64,000 nt of DNA from Oreocharis arfaki. Taxonomy: Eukaryota; Chordata; Aves; Passeriformes; Paramythiidae. The stretch covers positions 1,589,901 through 1,653,900 of the forward strand of contig VZRR01012727.1 of the NCBI GenBank assembly GCA_013398015.1, written 5' to 3'. Positions within the stretch are counted from its first letter, which is position 1, and each line of letters opens with the position of its first letter. Shown one piece after another: positions 51,800-64,000 of the stretch. Both the position numbers and the translations under genes were made by a program. The notes beneath the pieces were generated by a model. It searched no databases, was not told where the DNA came from, and saw nothing but the letters and a program-made list of their open reading frames with translations.

Positions 51800-54700
51800 G
51801 CTCACACAGGATAGCTGTCAAACCTAGAGACTGCTGGGTATTAATTCCTTTAGCTATAAAAGTACTTAAGTCAACATCTGATGTTTTAGTCTTTGCGATC
51901 TTTCCCAAGACTGCCTGGCCTGCTTCCCAAGGAGAGATGGATTGCACACTGGAGTCACTGCCTGCAACACCTGCTGCACTGCTGCAGGAGCACAAGCACA
52001 CTCAGGCTGGGACTGAACTACTTTTACTTGGAGGTACCATACATAAACCCCATCAAATTATCACTAATGTCCAGACGTGATACAAAAAACCCGCAATACG
52101 AGCATTTACTGTACTTAAATTGGAAAGGAAAACGATTGCTTTCTGCACCACTGATCAGATACACTTCTGCTCCGTGTCCACTGCAATCTGCCTTCTCCAC
52201 AAACAAGGTCTTCACTCTTGGGGCGAGTCAGCACTCTCTGACACTGAGTGATACACAGGAACCTAAGTCAGCTCCCCAAAACAACGCAGCTACCACAGAA
52301 GGAAAACAACAGAGGATCTAATACTATAATCCTGTTCATGGTACCAAAGTACTTGCTTATTCATAGCTATTGACTGAGAATGATTCAACAAGATGCACGT
52401 TTTCACACGTATGCAGGCCTGTCAGAGAGGATACACAAACTGATTTCAGAAAGACAAAATGTCTGAGAAGTTACAAATACAGAGCATTAACTCAAGAACA
52501 TGATAATTGAAATTGATTTTTTTATGCTTACTAATTTTAGCTCTACAGGAGGTTACTGAGAGGAAAAAAGTATTAACATGGGGGACTTAAAAATCAGAAC
52601 ACTTTGAAATTCTCCCTGCAGGTTCTGTAAAAATCCACAGCCCAACACCACCTTGGACTACCCTCTCCTCAAAATCCTAAAAAGATTGAGAGAACAATAT
52701 AAAAGAATATAACCTAGGTATGGAAAAGCATCTACTCATGGGCAGGTTCAGTAAGTTACACATTCAGGTGAGAAACACAGCTGGGGGGGGAGGGGTAAAA
52801 CATCACCTATGGCACAAGTGAAGAAGAAGAAATAAATAATTCCTATTTCTTGTAATACAAAAACTGTAATCCAAGGGAATCAACAGCAGCATATTTAAAA
52901 CAAAGAGAAGGAAACTGCTCACAAATTCAGTACCACAGCCACAGACAGGACTGCTCAAGGTTGCTGCTGAGGCCAAAGGTATAGAGCTCACACCCCAGTG
53001 TGCTTGCATCAAGACGGGCCCACATTTCACTCTCAGAGAAAATGTTTGCTTTCACCAGCTTCCAAAGCCAAGGTGACCACGGGTACCCACGCAGGAGAAA
53101 GGATGCTGACATCCATCAAGGTGGTTTTTGGGCAGTGACATACGGCACGCTGTGCCCATGCCCAGCACCACCAGCTGCTGCACGCAGGCAGAGGAATGGA
53201 CTCCTGCAAAACTTCCTCCCAGTTTTTCTTCTCTGCCTCGAAGGCTAGAATCTGCATTCTTGCACATTTTCCATTTTCTTTCAGCTATAAATACAAAAAT
53301 GGAGTCTCACTAGGGACACAAATGCAAGGAGCAGGTGATAGGGGTAGCCCTCCAGACCCTCCCCGAGCCAGACTGATCCCCTTTCAGTCACAATGAGGAA
53401 GGACAGAAGATTTTCACACATGCAAGAGGGGGGCCTGATGCTTTTGGAGATCACTAGAAATGGGTAATGGTTTAGTCTGGGATACGAGCAGGAAAGAAGT
53501 TTCCCACAGCGCATATGTTACACTGAGGGTTCAGGTGTTTTGTTCCAAGCAGGCAGCCTTATTTCCACAGACTGCACGCTGAGCTCCTTGCAGCAACACC
53601 AGACCCGTTTTAAGCTGTCAGATCTGGCAAGAAGAGTTAAACATCTCTCAGAAGACATTTCCTGGATATTTCAGTCAGCTTCAGGTCATGCTGGCCAGTA
53701 TCACCAAAGCACTGAATTGTAACACACCTGCTGTGATTAACTTCAGCCAGTTTTACAAACCAGTGTTTTACCAGCTCTGTGAAAGAACGTGCCTTCTCAT
53801 GGAGATCATGTATGCATTAAACATCAAGAAATGCACAGGTAACTCATCTGCAGTGAATAGAATTCCAGAATCTTTACTTGTCCTGATGATAAGCAACATC
53901 TTTCTTTCGCACAAAACTTCTGCAAGATGAATTTTGAATACAAAGGTCTAATTTAAGAATACATTTCTGTTCTTCTTCAAATTAAAGACCATCTCCTTAA
54001 CACATAGCCTCAGTCACAATTCCTCCCACATACACACTTGCACCCAAAATTAAACACAAAAAGAAAAAGACAGAAAAACAGGGAACTAACTGCACTGTAA
54101 TAAGGGGCTACTTCATTCAGCTACTGAGCAAGATACTGAAATCTTATTTTTGATGTGCCAAGAAAAATTTCTTTCACAGACAGTTACAAACTGAACACAC
54201 AAACCACATATTTAAGAAACACCCCGCACAGATGACTTGGTTGACCTTTGTCTTCATCTATTGTTTACCACCTTGTTCTTTCTTAAACTGTTTCTCATCC
54301 CTGCCCTTCAAGCATATAGCAAAATTAACACCTAACTGATGCAATATGCTCCATTTTAGAAGCAGCTAATGAAAAAAAGTAAACTACACACAAATGTAGT
54401 TTAAACCCCCTCAACACCAAGGGATACACAAACAATTACTTGTCTACCATCGCTTTTGGACTCTTAAGTAATTTTTATCTCAATTATTCAGTTACTAAAA
54501 CTCCTTCAAAATATGGGAGTTACGGATCTACACACAAAAGAATAAGATTTTAAGCCATTGTACGATGTATGACTCATTTCAAGCACCACAAAGCCCAGCA
54601 GCTAAGTTTAAGACAAAGGTTACTGATTATAATCCTCCAGTAACACTTAAAAACTACTTATGAGAATTCTGATTACAAACTCTTTATTTTTTCCCCAAAA

Positions 54701-57700
54701 ATGGTTCTAATAAAGGATAAGTGAATACATCACTTCTTTGATTTGCTTTTGGAATGAGAATCTATAGCAGTTTGTTTTTTAATAAAAAACAGAACACAAA
54801 CTTAAGTGTTTGTTATTTCTTTGCTAAATATACAGGAAGGCTTTGGCAACAAAAAGGAAGCTCAGAACAGATTCATACATTCATAATCTTCATAGCAGAT
54901 TCGTTCCTTTTTATAATTCTTTCAAATATTGATCTGTTTTCAAATCTGCTTCCAGAGAAAGCAATACCAATCTGCTATTAACAGAGACAATTATCAGATG
55001 ACCTGAAATGCTAAAAACTCATTACAAATGTGGCAGAATTTTCAGCCTGAACTGAAGCAGATTCACAGTCTACTTCACCACTCTCTGCATATTGCTTTTA
55101 TTGAGTAAAAAGAAAGAAATCAAAGAAACTCTTATAATAAATGTAACACATCTGTGTGGTACCTTGAATTCTGAGAACAGAGTTCAGCAAGATCCTCCCC
55201 CCTAAAAACAAAGACATGAGAAGTGATGCAACACAGAAGTGCAGTGCTAATCTGCTCCCTCCCTGAAATCAGCCCTTGGTCACTGGATTTTCTTTCCATG
55301 TTTCCTCGCTGCTCTCCTGTGCCCCGGGGAGCCCTGCACCCGGTGACAGGCACAGACACCTGCCAGCTCTGCTGGGCCAGCTCTCTCAGGCAGGACAAGC
55401 TTAAAGAAGCAAAGCAACACTGGGACTGTCCTACGAGGTGTCAGGAGGGCTTTCAGCTTCTCCTGCCGCAGAGGGGATCAAAACAAAAATCACACCTCTC
55501 CCTCGCAGGGCAGCCAAGCCCTCAACAACAAATACAGAAAGCAGAGTGAGTACCATTCTCACAACTGCTGTTCCTTGAAGACTGACAAGTAACTAAATTA
55601 TGTTTGATAAGCAATGGGTACAATGGCAAGTAGCTTTTAAACTATTAATTTATTGTATTTCCTGGATTAGGAGTGTCTTGAAATAACATCTTGCAAATGT
55701 GCTGTTGCATCAGGAAATAACTGCAATGTTTTAGTGAAGCATTTGGTAAATTTCCTACTTGAATAAAGCCTAAAACAATTCTCTTTTTGAAGTTACAGGT
55801 CATCAGGAAGTTATAACTTTCACGTAGATTCGCAGCTGAAGTGTTGTTGTAGTGCAAAGTTAAGAACAACAGAGTCTTATTTAATCTTTTCAAGCATGGA
55901 TATTACAGCACTCCACAGAGGTCACAATCACTGTCCCCCCCGTATTTCATAACACAATAGCTTATAAAGAGGCGCTCTTTTTCTGTCTCTTTTTTTTCAA
56001 GGTTTTCTATTGCTTAAATATATTTACAAGGCTATACAGCAAATCTTCTACACTGCCTTACCCACCAAATTCAGATTATTTGAGGTGAAATCATTGTTTA
56101 ACCATAGACTTTGCCCCTACTGTCTCCTGCTTGAAAGCAGCTCATAAAAGTGCTTTAACTACAGTCAAATACATAGCTGATTAAGCGACCAATGAACAAA
56201 CAAACTTAGGTCATTTTCTGATATTATAAAACTTACTTTTCAAAAGAATATTTACTCCAGGGACAAGAAAAGCTAGCACTTAAATTATGTCATTTCTCTC
56301 TAATGCAATTTTATCTTGATTTACAGCAGGTATTTGCCATCTTCTTTGGGGCAGTTTCGGGAGTGCTCATCTGCTCATTTTTACTTCAGTTCCACCAACA
56401 CAGTTTCTGGGCAGCAGTGCAGGAAAGAGGTTGTAGAACAGAGGACAGCAGCATTTACCATTACCAGCAAAGAAGTACTACCAAGAAATGCACTGTGCAC
56501 AGTATTAGTCATTCATTTCAAGCTTGAAGCATCTGCTTCCTGCAAAATGCTGTTCAAAGACATGGCTTTCTTTGCAGAACTTCCCTAATGGACACTTGTC
56601 AGCAGCAAAGCTCCTTGATGCGGCCCACGGTAAAGCATCACCCAAGCTTTCAGCGACGTGATCCAGGCTTTTGACACTTCCCTTCACTCATGGTGAGTGG
56701 TGCTTGCACTTCCTACTAATGCAGAGGATCTGTTTTACCTTTGTGGAACCGTTTTTCCCCCAAATTGGCTGAACACGGCAAAATCCAACAAGGCTTATGT
56801 CTGGCCCTTACAATGTGGGGGTATTTTCATCCTTTTCCCTTAGTGCTGCTAAGTTAAATGAAAACATAAACCTCACATAGCAGAGGAGGAAGCAAAGACA
56901 ATAACAGGACACTCAAAAGAAGGAAGAAAATATCAGAGCTAGCTCTGTAAACATATTCCAGGGCTGAAAGATTTTGTATCCTATTAATAACTACTGAGCT
57001 ATCTAGCCACAAGTTAGGAAGATATTTCATCTATTGTTTATAAAATGCTTTTCTTTGTTGACTTAGCACTGTTCAAGACCAGACTTGGTTGGTATCCTGT
57101 ATGACACTGTGTTTTGTACCACCCTATCTTTGGTGTATATGATCAGTTTTCTAAGCACAGATATTTCTACAGGGGAGGACTGCAGTTCATTGTACATAAA
57201 GCAGATTTTATCCACACATCTGTGCATTCTATCAATGTCCCTAACTTCTAACACAGCTAGGTATGAAAGAGATACCTTGTTTCACCACTCACATATTTTA
57301 TTTGAAGACAACTAAAAATTATATTAGAATGTCTTAAGAATTTCAGATTAGAGGAGTCAAGTAGCTTATCTCAACAAAACACCATTTTCCAATGCTGCTC
57401 TGAAGCAAATATTTTTTTAAGAAGAACCTAATGAAGTTGAAAACATTGACTTCAAATTAATCTCTCTTGGCCATTGGTGTTCAAAGCAGATTTGAAATAA
57501 AATCTGTCTCTGCCTAACCCTGCATATTTGCAGTATTCCAGTACATCTAGTTAATACCCTAGTTAACCCTAGTGAAGTTAAACAAAAACCTCCATAAATG
57601 TTGATGAACCATGTAGGAACACAACATGGTAATTAAACTTTGGAACTACTGATGTATATTTCAAATGTTGTTTCTTTGGTTTCTAAAACATACCATTTCC

Positions 57701-60700
57701 TTGTAATGGATCAGTACTGCTCTCTGACAAGAATATTAATTCAAGATAACACACACTATCATTTCTTTTCGGTTAGCAAATGTGACATGACTTGTAACGT
57801 TCCTATTAAATGTAGGAGTTGAATATATACTGCTATGACTTGAAAAGAAAAAAATGAGGTTCTGGAACATTGATTAATAGAAGGGCACTTTCTCAGTTTC
57901 TGTAACACTTAACTTTCAACATCTAGCTCAGATTAAGCAAACCGTATGTGTTCCATGATTTGCATTGTGTTTGGTGCACGAGCCCAAAGCTACTATACTA
58001 ACTGCTGTGCTAAGTAATATATACTGTTCTACATACCCAAAGCAACATTAACTAAATATAGGTCTTAAAACAAAGAAAGAAAACACCAAACCCACTTTCA
58101 TCTCTCTGCATACAAAGCACTTTGAAGCATCACTTTGTTTGTAAATATTGTTTATGCTGTTCTGGCACTTTCTGTCCTAGCAAGACTTTTTGTCTTGCTC
58201 CCTGAAAGATGAATATTTCAATATGTGCTGACAATTAAAACATACTGGTCATGCTTAGATGAATAATTTCTAGTGTTAAAATACACAGAAGCAGAACTCT
58301 GGTAACAGAAGTCCCCCAGTAGCACATGCCAGTATCAAGTTTCCCTGTTATATTAAGATAAAAGGAGGAGTGTACATGATGAGACACAAAACAAACAATG
58401 CTCTTTTATCAGATTATAAAATCCCATTATGTTCCTAAGACATAATGTGAGCAATCCTGATTCAGCTCCAAACAGAGCCCAGTATGTTCTCAGCAGAAAT
58501 CCAGAACTGCATCTACTAAGGGTATATATTTACTTTACACAGGTTGGCTCTAAGTGCGTGTTACAGTACAACCATAACGAGCACCTCTGCAACTGTCCTA
58601 AGTTGAATTAATTACAGGCTCTTTTACTGAAGTCATTAATGATGATGTTAACTGGTGAATACATAGATCATTCTGTAATCCCAGGCCACAACTTACTGAA
58701 GTGACTGCATGCACATTTCAATTTTTTATCGTCAGTACTTCTCTCTCCTTTTAGATGGGTTGTTGAATATTTTAAAAGTTGGAGAGCATATGAAGTACAG
58801 CCACTGTTCACAAGAAAGCTAAAATTTCTACTGGGTACTCTACTTTTGAGGAGAACATCTTGTAACAAGGTATTCTTATTTTCACTGATTACCACACAGA
58901 GTAGTCTCCAGTTTGTAAGAGTCCAGCAGCCATAGAAAGCGTCACCAACCAGAACACGCAGATAGGAGAAGCCACACAGATGGGTTCTGTTAGAGCAAAT
59001 GTTGTTACCAAGAAGTTTTCTGGGAAATGCAGAGAAAATCAGTGTTTCAGAGCTGAGAGACATGCAATCCCATGTTAGGAGAGTCAGGCAAACCTACAGA
59101 TTGAACTGAAGTAATTTAGGGCAGGAAGCAATGTAACTCGTCTCTTTTTAGAGCTTCAATGCACGCTGCAGTTTCAGATCTTTCTCATCTATTTAAACTG
59201 CATGAAGCAGATCATATACGAGCAGACCAAGTTCACGTTCCCCAGCACTCACAGAGCAAGTGCTTGGGATCTGCCCATCCTCATGGATTTACTGGCTTCA
59301 AGAGCCCTGCCGACCACAGCAAACACAATTCACTACCTTTTAATTTCCAAACTTCATCCTATTTCACTCCCACTGAAAATCCTGGCAGTTTAATTTATCT
59401 TTATTATTGTTTGATCTGGTTTACCTTGTCCTTCATCACTTTACCCAACAGCAGGAGCTGAAAGGATTTCTGCTTTGTTCACTGTTGAAAACACAATGCA
59501 AATTCCCTCTAAGGACTGCAAATGACAGTCTGCTGTATCTGTCAGTGTCCAGTAACATCACACAAAATTGCTAATTTAAAAAGAAGAGAGTCACCATCCC
59601 TAGATGCCACACAGTTTAAGACAGGCTTTAGTTTATTCATGTTTTTCTTACCAGTGAAAAATGTTTTCAGCCAGGCATTTGAGGGGTGGTCATCTCAAGC
59701 TTTTTTTTTTGTCAAGCAGTGTCGTAGTATTGATTTCTAACATCACAATCAGAATGCAAAAGAATGTATTTCAAATCATTGCATAATACAGCATATTATA
59801 TCAAGACAAGAAAAAATATAAATTCCTTACTTATTAATTACTAAGCTAGTTCTGACTCTTTTTTCCTGCCTGACACTTGTAAAAGCATTTTTAGACTAGA
59901 ACTAGCAAGGTGCTAGAGGGCTCCAAACCCAAGTTAAAGCAGATGGAAACACATACTTACATTGCATGGGACGCGCCCATTCCCAGAACTAAAACGGGTT
60001 TACTCAGATGCACCAATTAAAAATGCCTGATTGAAACTGAAACTGGATGCTCAGAACCTCACCTAACTCAGTTTCAGTGTCAGGAAGCTTTACTTGTCCT
60101 GGCACAAAACCACTGGCATCACAGCCTCCTCCAACGTGACAGCAAAAGCTCATCTGCTACTAGGAAACTGAAGTTCTTGTTAATCTGGCAGTATTCTTAG
60201 CACGGAAAGGTTACCTAGAGTATGAATACCAGCAAGAGTCTTTCCTGGATACAAAATCCATCAGAATTTCCTCTGCTGTGTCACAATACTGTTAACCATT
60301 CTCAGGTCTATGAATTACTGCATGATACCAATCTAGCACAATTGTGGTCTTTAGCCAGAATTTTGTTTACACAAATTGAAAATTTAATCTATCTCCAAAT
60401 TTGCAGTGCTTTAAAGTGACCATGGGTGACAGGGATCTAACTTTGAGTACCTGTTTTTTTTCTTAAGACACAAATTTTGTTGTGAACAGAAAACTGGGGA
60501 AAAAAAAAACCAACTTAGGTTGTCAGACCCATTTCTTCAAAAACAGGACAAGAGCTAAACAAAACCCAAACAGATTCCAACACAAAGCCAACAGGAAGAT
60601 GGTAGGACAGGGTAAGGGCATACTTAGTTGTGTTTAGCTTTCTGAACTGGCAATACATTTATTTTAACAAACCTGAAATACCTGAAATTAACACTAAGAG

Positions 60701-63700
60701 ATTAAACAGCCGATGCTACATTGCATGGCATAAAAATCCCATCAGTTCCTCCCTAGCTGACCTGCGTAATTACATTTTCCTGTCACCTCCAGAGGCAGCC
60801 CCAGCAGCTGAACGGCGAGCGTGCCCACGGAGCCAGCCTGCCAGGTGCCCTCCTGCCAGAAGCAGGAAGGACGCTTCCCTCACACGCTTTTAGCAGTGCC
60901 AGCTATTTGAAGTGAAACACAAACAGCAAACACACACAGCTTAGGAGCCAAATGACCTCCAGAAGATGGGAACAGGATGCATAAATGATCAGCTCTTGCC
61001 AGCAAGACTAAGTTACAGTAACTGTTTCCTTCTTGTCACTCTAAAGGCACAGTGGTTTCACTCCATTATTTCACACTCACGACAGACTTCCAGACTTCTA
61101 GGTAAGTTTGCAATCGTCACACAATCCTTGTTCCTTTACCTTTATGCTGCTACTTTTTCTTATTTTGCATTTAAGCAGAACACAAACACATCCAACATAG
61201 CACAAAACACTTTTTTTTCTTTTTTGGTACTGCATCTTAACCTGAGGATATAAAAATTATCACTGTTCTGTAATAACTCAATTTCATTCCTGGAAACGGC
61301 TGCCTTAAAACGTTAAGCTTGTCTTTGTGACTTCTGAAGGAAATAATGCCATGCCTATAATTATTATCAGCATGGCCTCTCTGTGTCAAGTGCAACTACC
61401 TCAACATAGTTAAATTCAATATTTAGCATCCAGTATTTAAACACTAAGACAGCAGATTTTTGCATTTAGCTAGCCCTTCAACACAGCGAAAGAACTGCCT
61501 CCTCCCAAAAGCAAACACTTCACCCCATCCACACAACGACAACACAACTTACCCGCATTTATATGTGTTCTAAAATAGGTTCAAGTGGCATAACAAATAA
61601 AACACTTGATATTGAACAGCACCTAAAGTCAGATGAATAGGAAGTATTTGTGTCACTTTATTGTTCTGAGTTTAAGGAACAATGGAGTGTTAAACCACTT
61701 TGGCGAAATACCTTGGTTATGGTGATTACGCCTCTAAGATGATCAAGCTTGCCAATATCTAAGAAAGTTTGTAAAATATGTCCCAGAGAAACCCTAACCA
61801 ATATGCTTCTTTTAATTTTAGCTAGGTTTTAATCGACATCTGAATGTGTAAAGAAACCAGATTAAGGAAACAATCTAAGGGTGTTGTTCGAACCTTGTGT
61901 CTAATTAAGGATTTAATACTTGGACATAACCTTCCAAACAAGGATTGAGAATTTTGCAAAGGAACACAGTATGACTGTAAACTGCTGCCTTGGCTTTCCC
62001 AGTGCAGGAAGCACAGATACCACACCCAAAATCTTGTTCAGGCCTTTTTTCTTTACTTCTGCTTTTTCTCTTCTTTTTCCCATATAAAGTTCAGTACTAA
62101 GTTTTACACTTTTCTCCTAAACCAGATTCACAAAATATAAAAAGTCTTTGTTCACCCAAATTATTCAGTTCTAAGCGTAAAGCTACACTTCTCCAAAATA
62201 CATGGAAAAATATTAAAGGCGAATATAAGAAGTTCATGTTTTCAGCATTTTATTACTTGATCTATCACATAGAATCTTCCATCCTAAGTATTGGCCTGTA
62301 AATACCAGGTTTTTACTAGGATCTTGAAGTTATCACACGTCAGCCTGCCATGAAAAATACAGATTCTTAACATATTAGTTGCAAAGCAATGCTATGCTCA
62401 AATTGCTCTTACTACATCATTTTAAGGAATAAAAATAGCACTTTACTTGGCTTCAAGGGTTTTTAAGCCCTTCACGAACACTTATGTAACTCCTCCCTTT
62501 GTAGCCCTGATCATGTTTTATTTTCTTTATAAACAGAAGCATCTATTTTAACAGTTAGACAATGAGCACAACATGTATCTTGCCATTCCCCAGATAATAT
62601 CATCAGTGACAAAGGAAAAAAGAATTAAAAAGACTATTTTTTGTTAACCAGACAGGAAACCCCACACTTCAGCCTCTTCAAGTAAGCGGTAGACAGAAGT
62701 GTCTTACAGCTTTGCAAAAAAAGCATTTTAAACCTTGGAAGTTTAACCAGTTTTCAAAGTTTTTTCAGCAGATTTCAAATCCTCCGTATACAGAAACAGA
62801 AAAAAGTCATTAAACTATATATGAAGAAAGCAAGCAGCATAAAATATCCCACTGAAGAAAGATAAATCTGTGTACGATGGGCTGGCTGTTCAGTGTGTGG
62901 GAGGGCTGAAGCATGCTGACATTAGCTTAGGAAAATATGCAAACTCTTAACACTTCTGAATGCAAGCAATTTAAAAGCCCACAAACTATCCCCCAGGCAG
63001 CCATCTCAAATAGTGAAGTACTAAAACGGAACTAAAATTAAATTTGAAAAAAGCACAAAAATGTCAGCTTCCATACTGATTGACTACATTACACGATACA
63101 TTACACAGATCGCTGTTTTCAGCTTATATGTAGTTATACTAACACCAGTTTGTTTGTTCTACGCAATTTTATACAAAATCCTTCTTACACCAAGTTAGTA
63201 TTTGTATTACTTAACTCATCAAGTTTTCCCCTTTTAATTTCACTGCCCAAAACCCGATCACACTGCTGAAAGTGGCATATGGCATTACACGAAAAACTGA
63301 CAGGGACGGGCAAGTGCCTGCAGGGGAATAATTCATCTCTACCAGCATCGATACCACAGTGCCTGCCCCCACGTTACTACAGCTGGAATCTCTGCAGTGG
63401 AGCAGATCATGCCACTCCTCCCAGGACTGTCCTCTGCCTGCTGGGGAGCAGGGTCAGCCCTCCCCACTGAGGTCTCTTCACCCTGGTAAAGAATGCAGGC
63501 GAGATAGGAGAAAGGGCTCCCTTGACCTATTTCTTCAGCAGCTCTCACCCCTTCCCCTCCTACACACACATATCTACACCCACCTCCAAATTACACATAC
63601 ATCCAAGAATCTCTGGAGGCTGGTGGAAAAATAAAGATCTGTAGGAAATGAGACACTGAAAAGTAGCAACATTTTCCTCCACGTTTTTGCATCCGTAGAG

Positions 63701-64000
63701 AAGCTGAAAGCTGGAGAGACTACACTCCATTTCTCAGTCTCCGGAGAACAGAAGGAAAAGGTAAAAAGCATCAAAATGCCAATCTTTATCTTAGATGCAA
63801 AATCATTCTTGTCTTAATTGTTTTTGCTGTTCATAATTTTCCAGCACCCACTCTGTGCTAGTGACAGTCCAAACACACAGAAGACATTGTTCATACCCTC
63901 AGGAGCATTCCAATTAAATGCAAGAAATTTGAACACAATAAAAATACTCATTTAGCTACAACTGGAGGGTTCAAAGACCGCAATTTATGAAGGATTTACA

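Larger units (their letters stand above)
33296..64000 (-). other. DENND1B: DENND1B upstream intron, at least 30,705 bp, open at right edge
   Basis: All sequence upstream (minus sense) of the 44-bp exon. I looked for the expected preceding exon (human Asn-Pro-Asp-Arg-Thr-Phe-Asp-Leu ... Ser-Glu-Asn-Glu) and did not find it, so the region is most simply one long 5' intron. That search was by eye and could miss a small exon. Contents: CpG-dense islets at about 34190-34285, 35822-35895 and 60795-60885, a G-run cluster at 38387-38414, G/T tracts at 51364-51422, A17 at 51783-51799, and a CR1 fragment at about 47325-48262. GC-richer patches occur at about 43985-44130, 45360-45500, 53030-53250, 55310-55520 and 63300-63480. 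No other gene was recognised. Confidence 0.7.

Noticed and set aside
51382..52080. Longest open frame in the window (232 codons, plus strand) with a hydrophobic, signal-peptide-like start
   Set aside because: The first codon counted is GTG, not ATG. The hydrophobic start is the translation of a G8/T13 low-complexity block, the lysine run is a poly-A tract, and no part resembles a known family. Most likely chance.
33296..64000. Search for the DENND1B N-terminal exon upstream of the 44-bp exon
   Set aside because: No stretch matched the expected sequence on the minus strand. Partial resemblances, for example near 56214, broke down after about 10 bases.
1..64000. tRNA, snRNA, Y RNA, 5S and microRNA genes
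   Set aside because: No characteristic internal promoter boxes, conserved ends or strong hairpins were recognised by eye; a covariance-model scan would be decisive.

Overview
This window looks like vertebrate nuclear DNA, most likely from a bird. It is AT-rich, has very few transposons, and carries two truncated CR1 LINE copies. One of these ends in the ATTCTATG-type 3' tail typical of avian (and more widely sauropsid) CR1. Nothing bacterial or viral was recognised: no operons, ribosome binding sites, CRISPR arrays or insertion sequences.

The only protein-coding gene I can support is DENND1B (connecdenn 2, a Rab35 exchange factor), on the minus strand. Four consecutive internal exons are visible, at 33252-33295, 17831-17880, 9709-9828 and 708-777 in transcript order. 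They have canonical AG/GT boundaries and compatible phases. Together they give about 95 uninterrupted residues of the N-terminal uDENN region, from the Asp-Pro-Val-Val-Leu-Trp segment to Leu-Ala-Lys-Glu-Gln. The exons for the extreme N-terminus should lie beyond 64000, and the rest of the DENN domain and C-terminus before position 1. I found neither by eye.

The rest, more than 99% of the window, is intron: at least 707 bp at the left edge, then 8,931 bp, 8,002 bp, 15,371 bp, and at least 30,705 bp at the right edge. These introns hold two CR1 fragments (4086-4825 minus, about 47325-48262 plus), a (CA)n and an (AAAC)n microsatellite, homopolymer tracts, and a 24-bp perfect palindrome. They also hold several short CpG-dense islets in otherwise CpG-poor DNA, an AT-rich block with homeodomain and octamer motifs that may be a conserved enhancer, and an unexplained exon-like open frame at 13624-13893.

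I see no previously undescribed multi-gene system. The best leads are the exon-like frame, the CpG islets at about 19925-20080 and 34190-34285 (possible alternative promoter or insulator elements), and the weak splice donor of the 44-bp exon.
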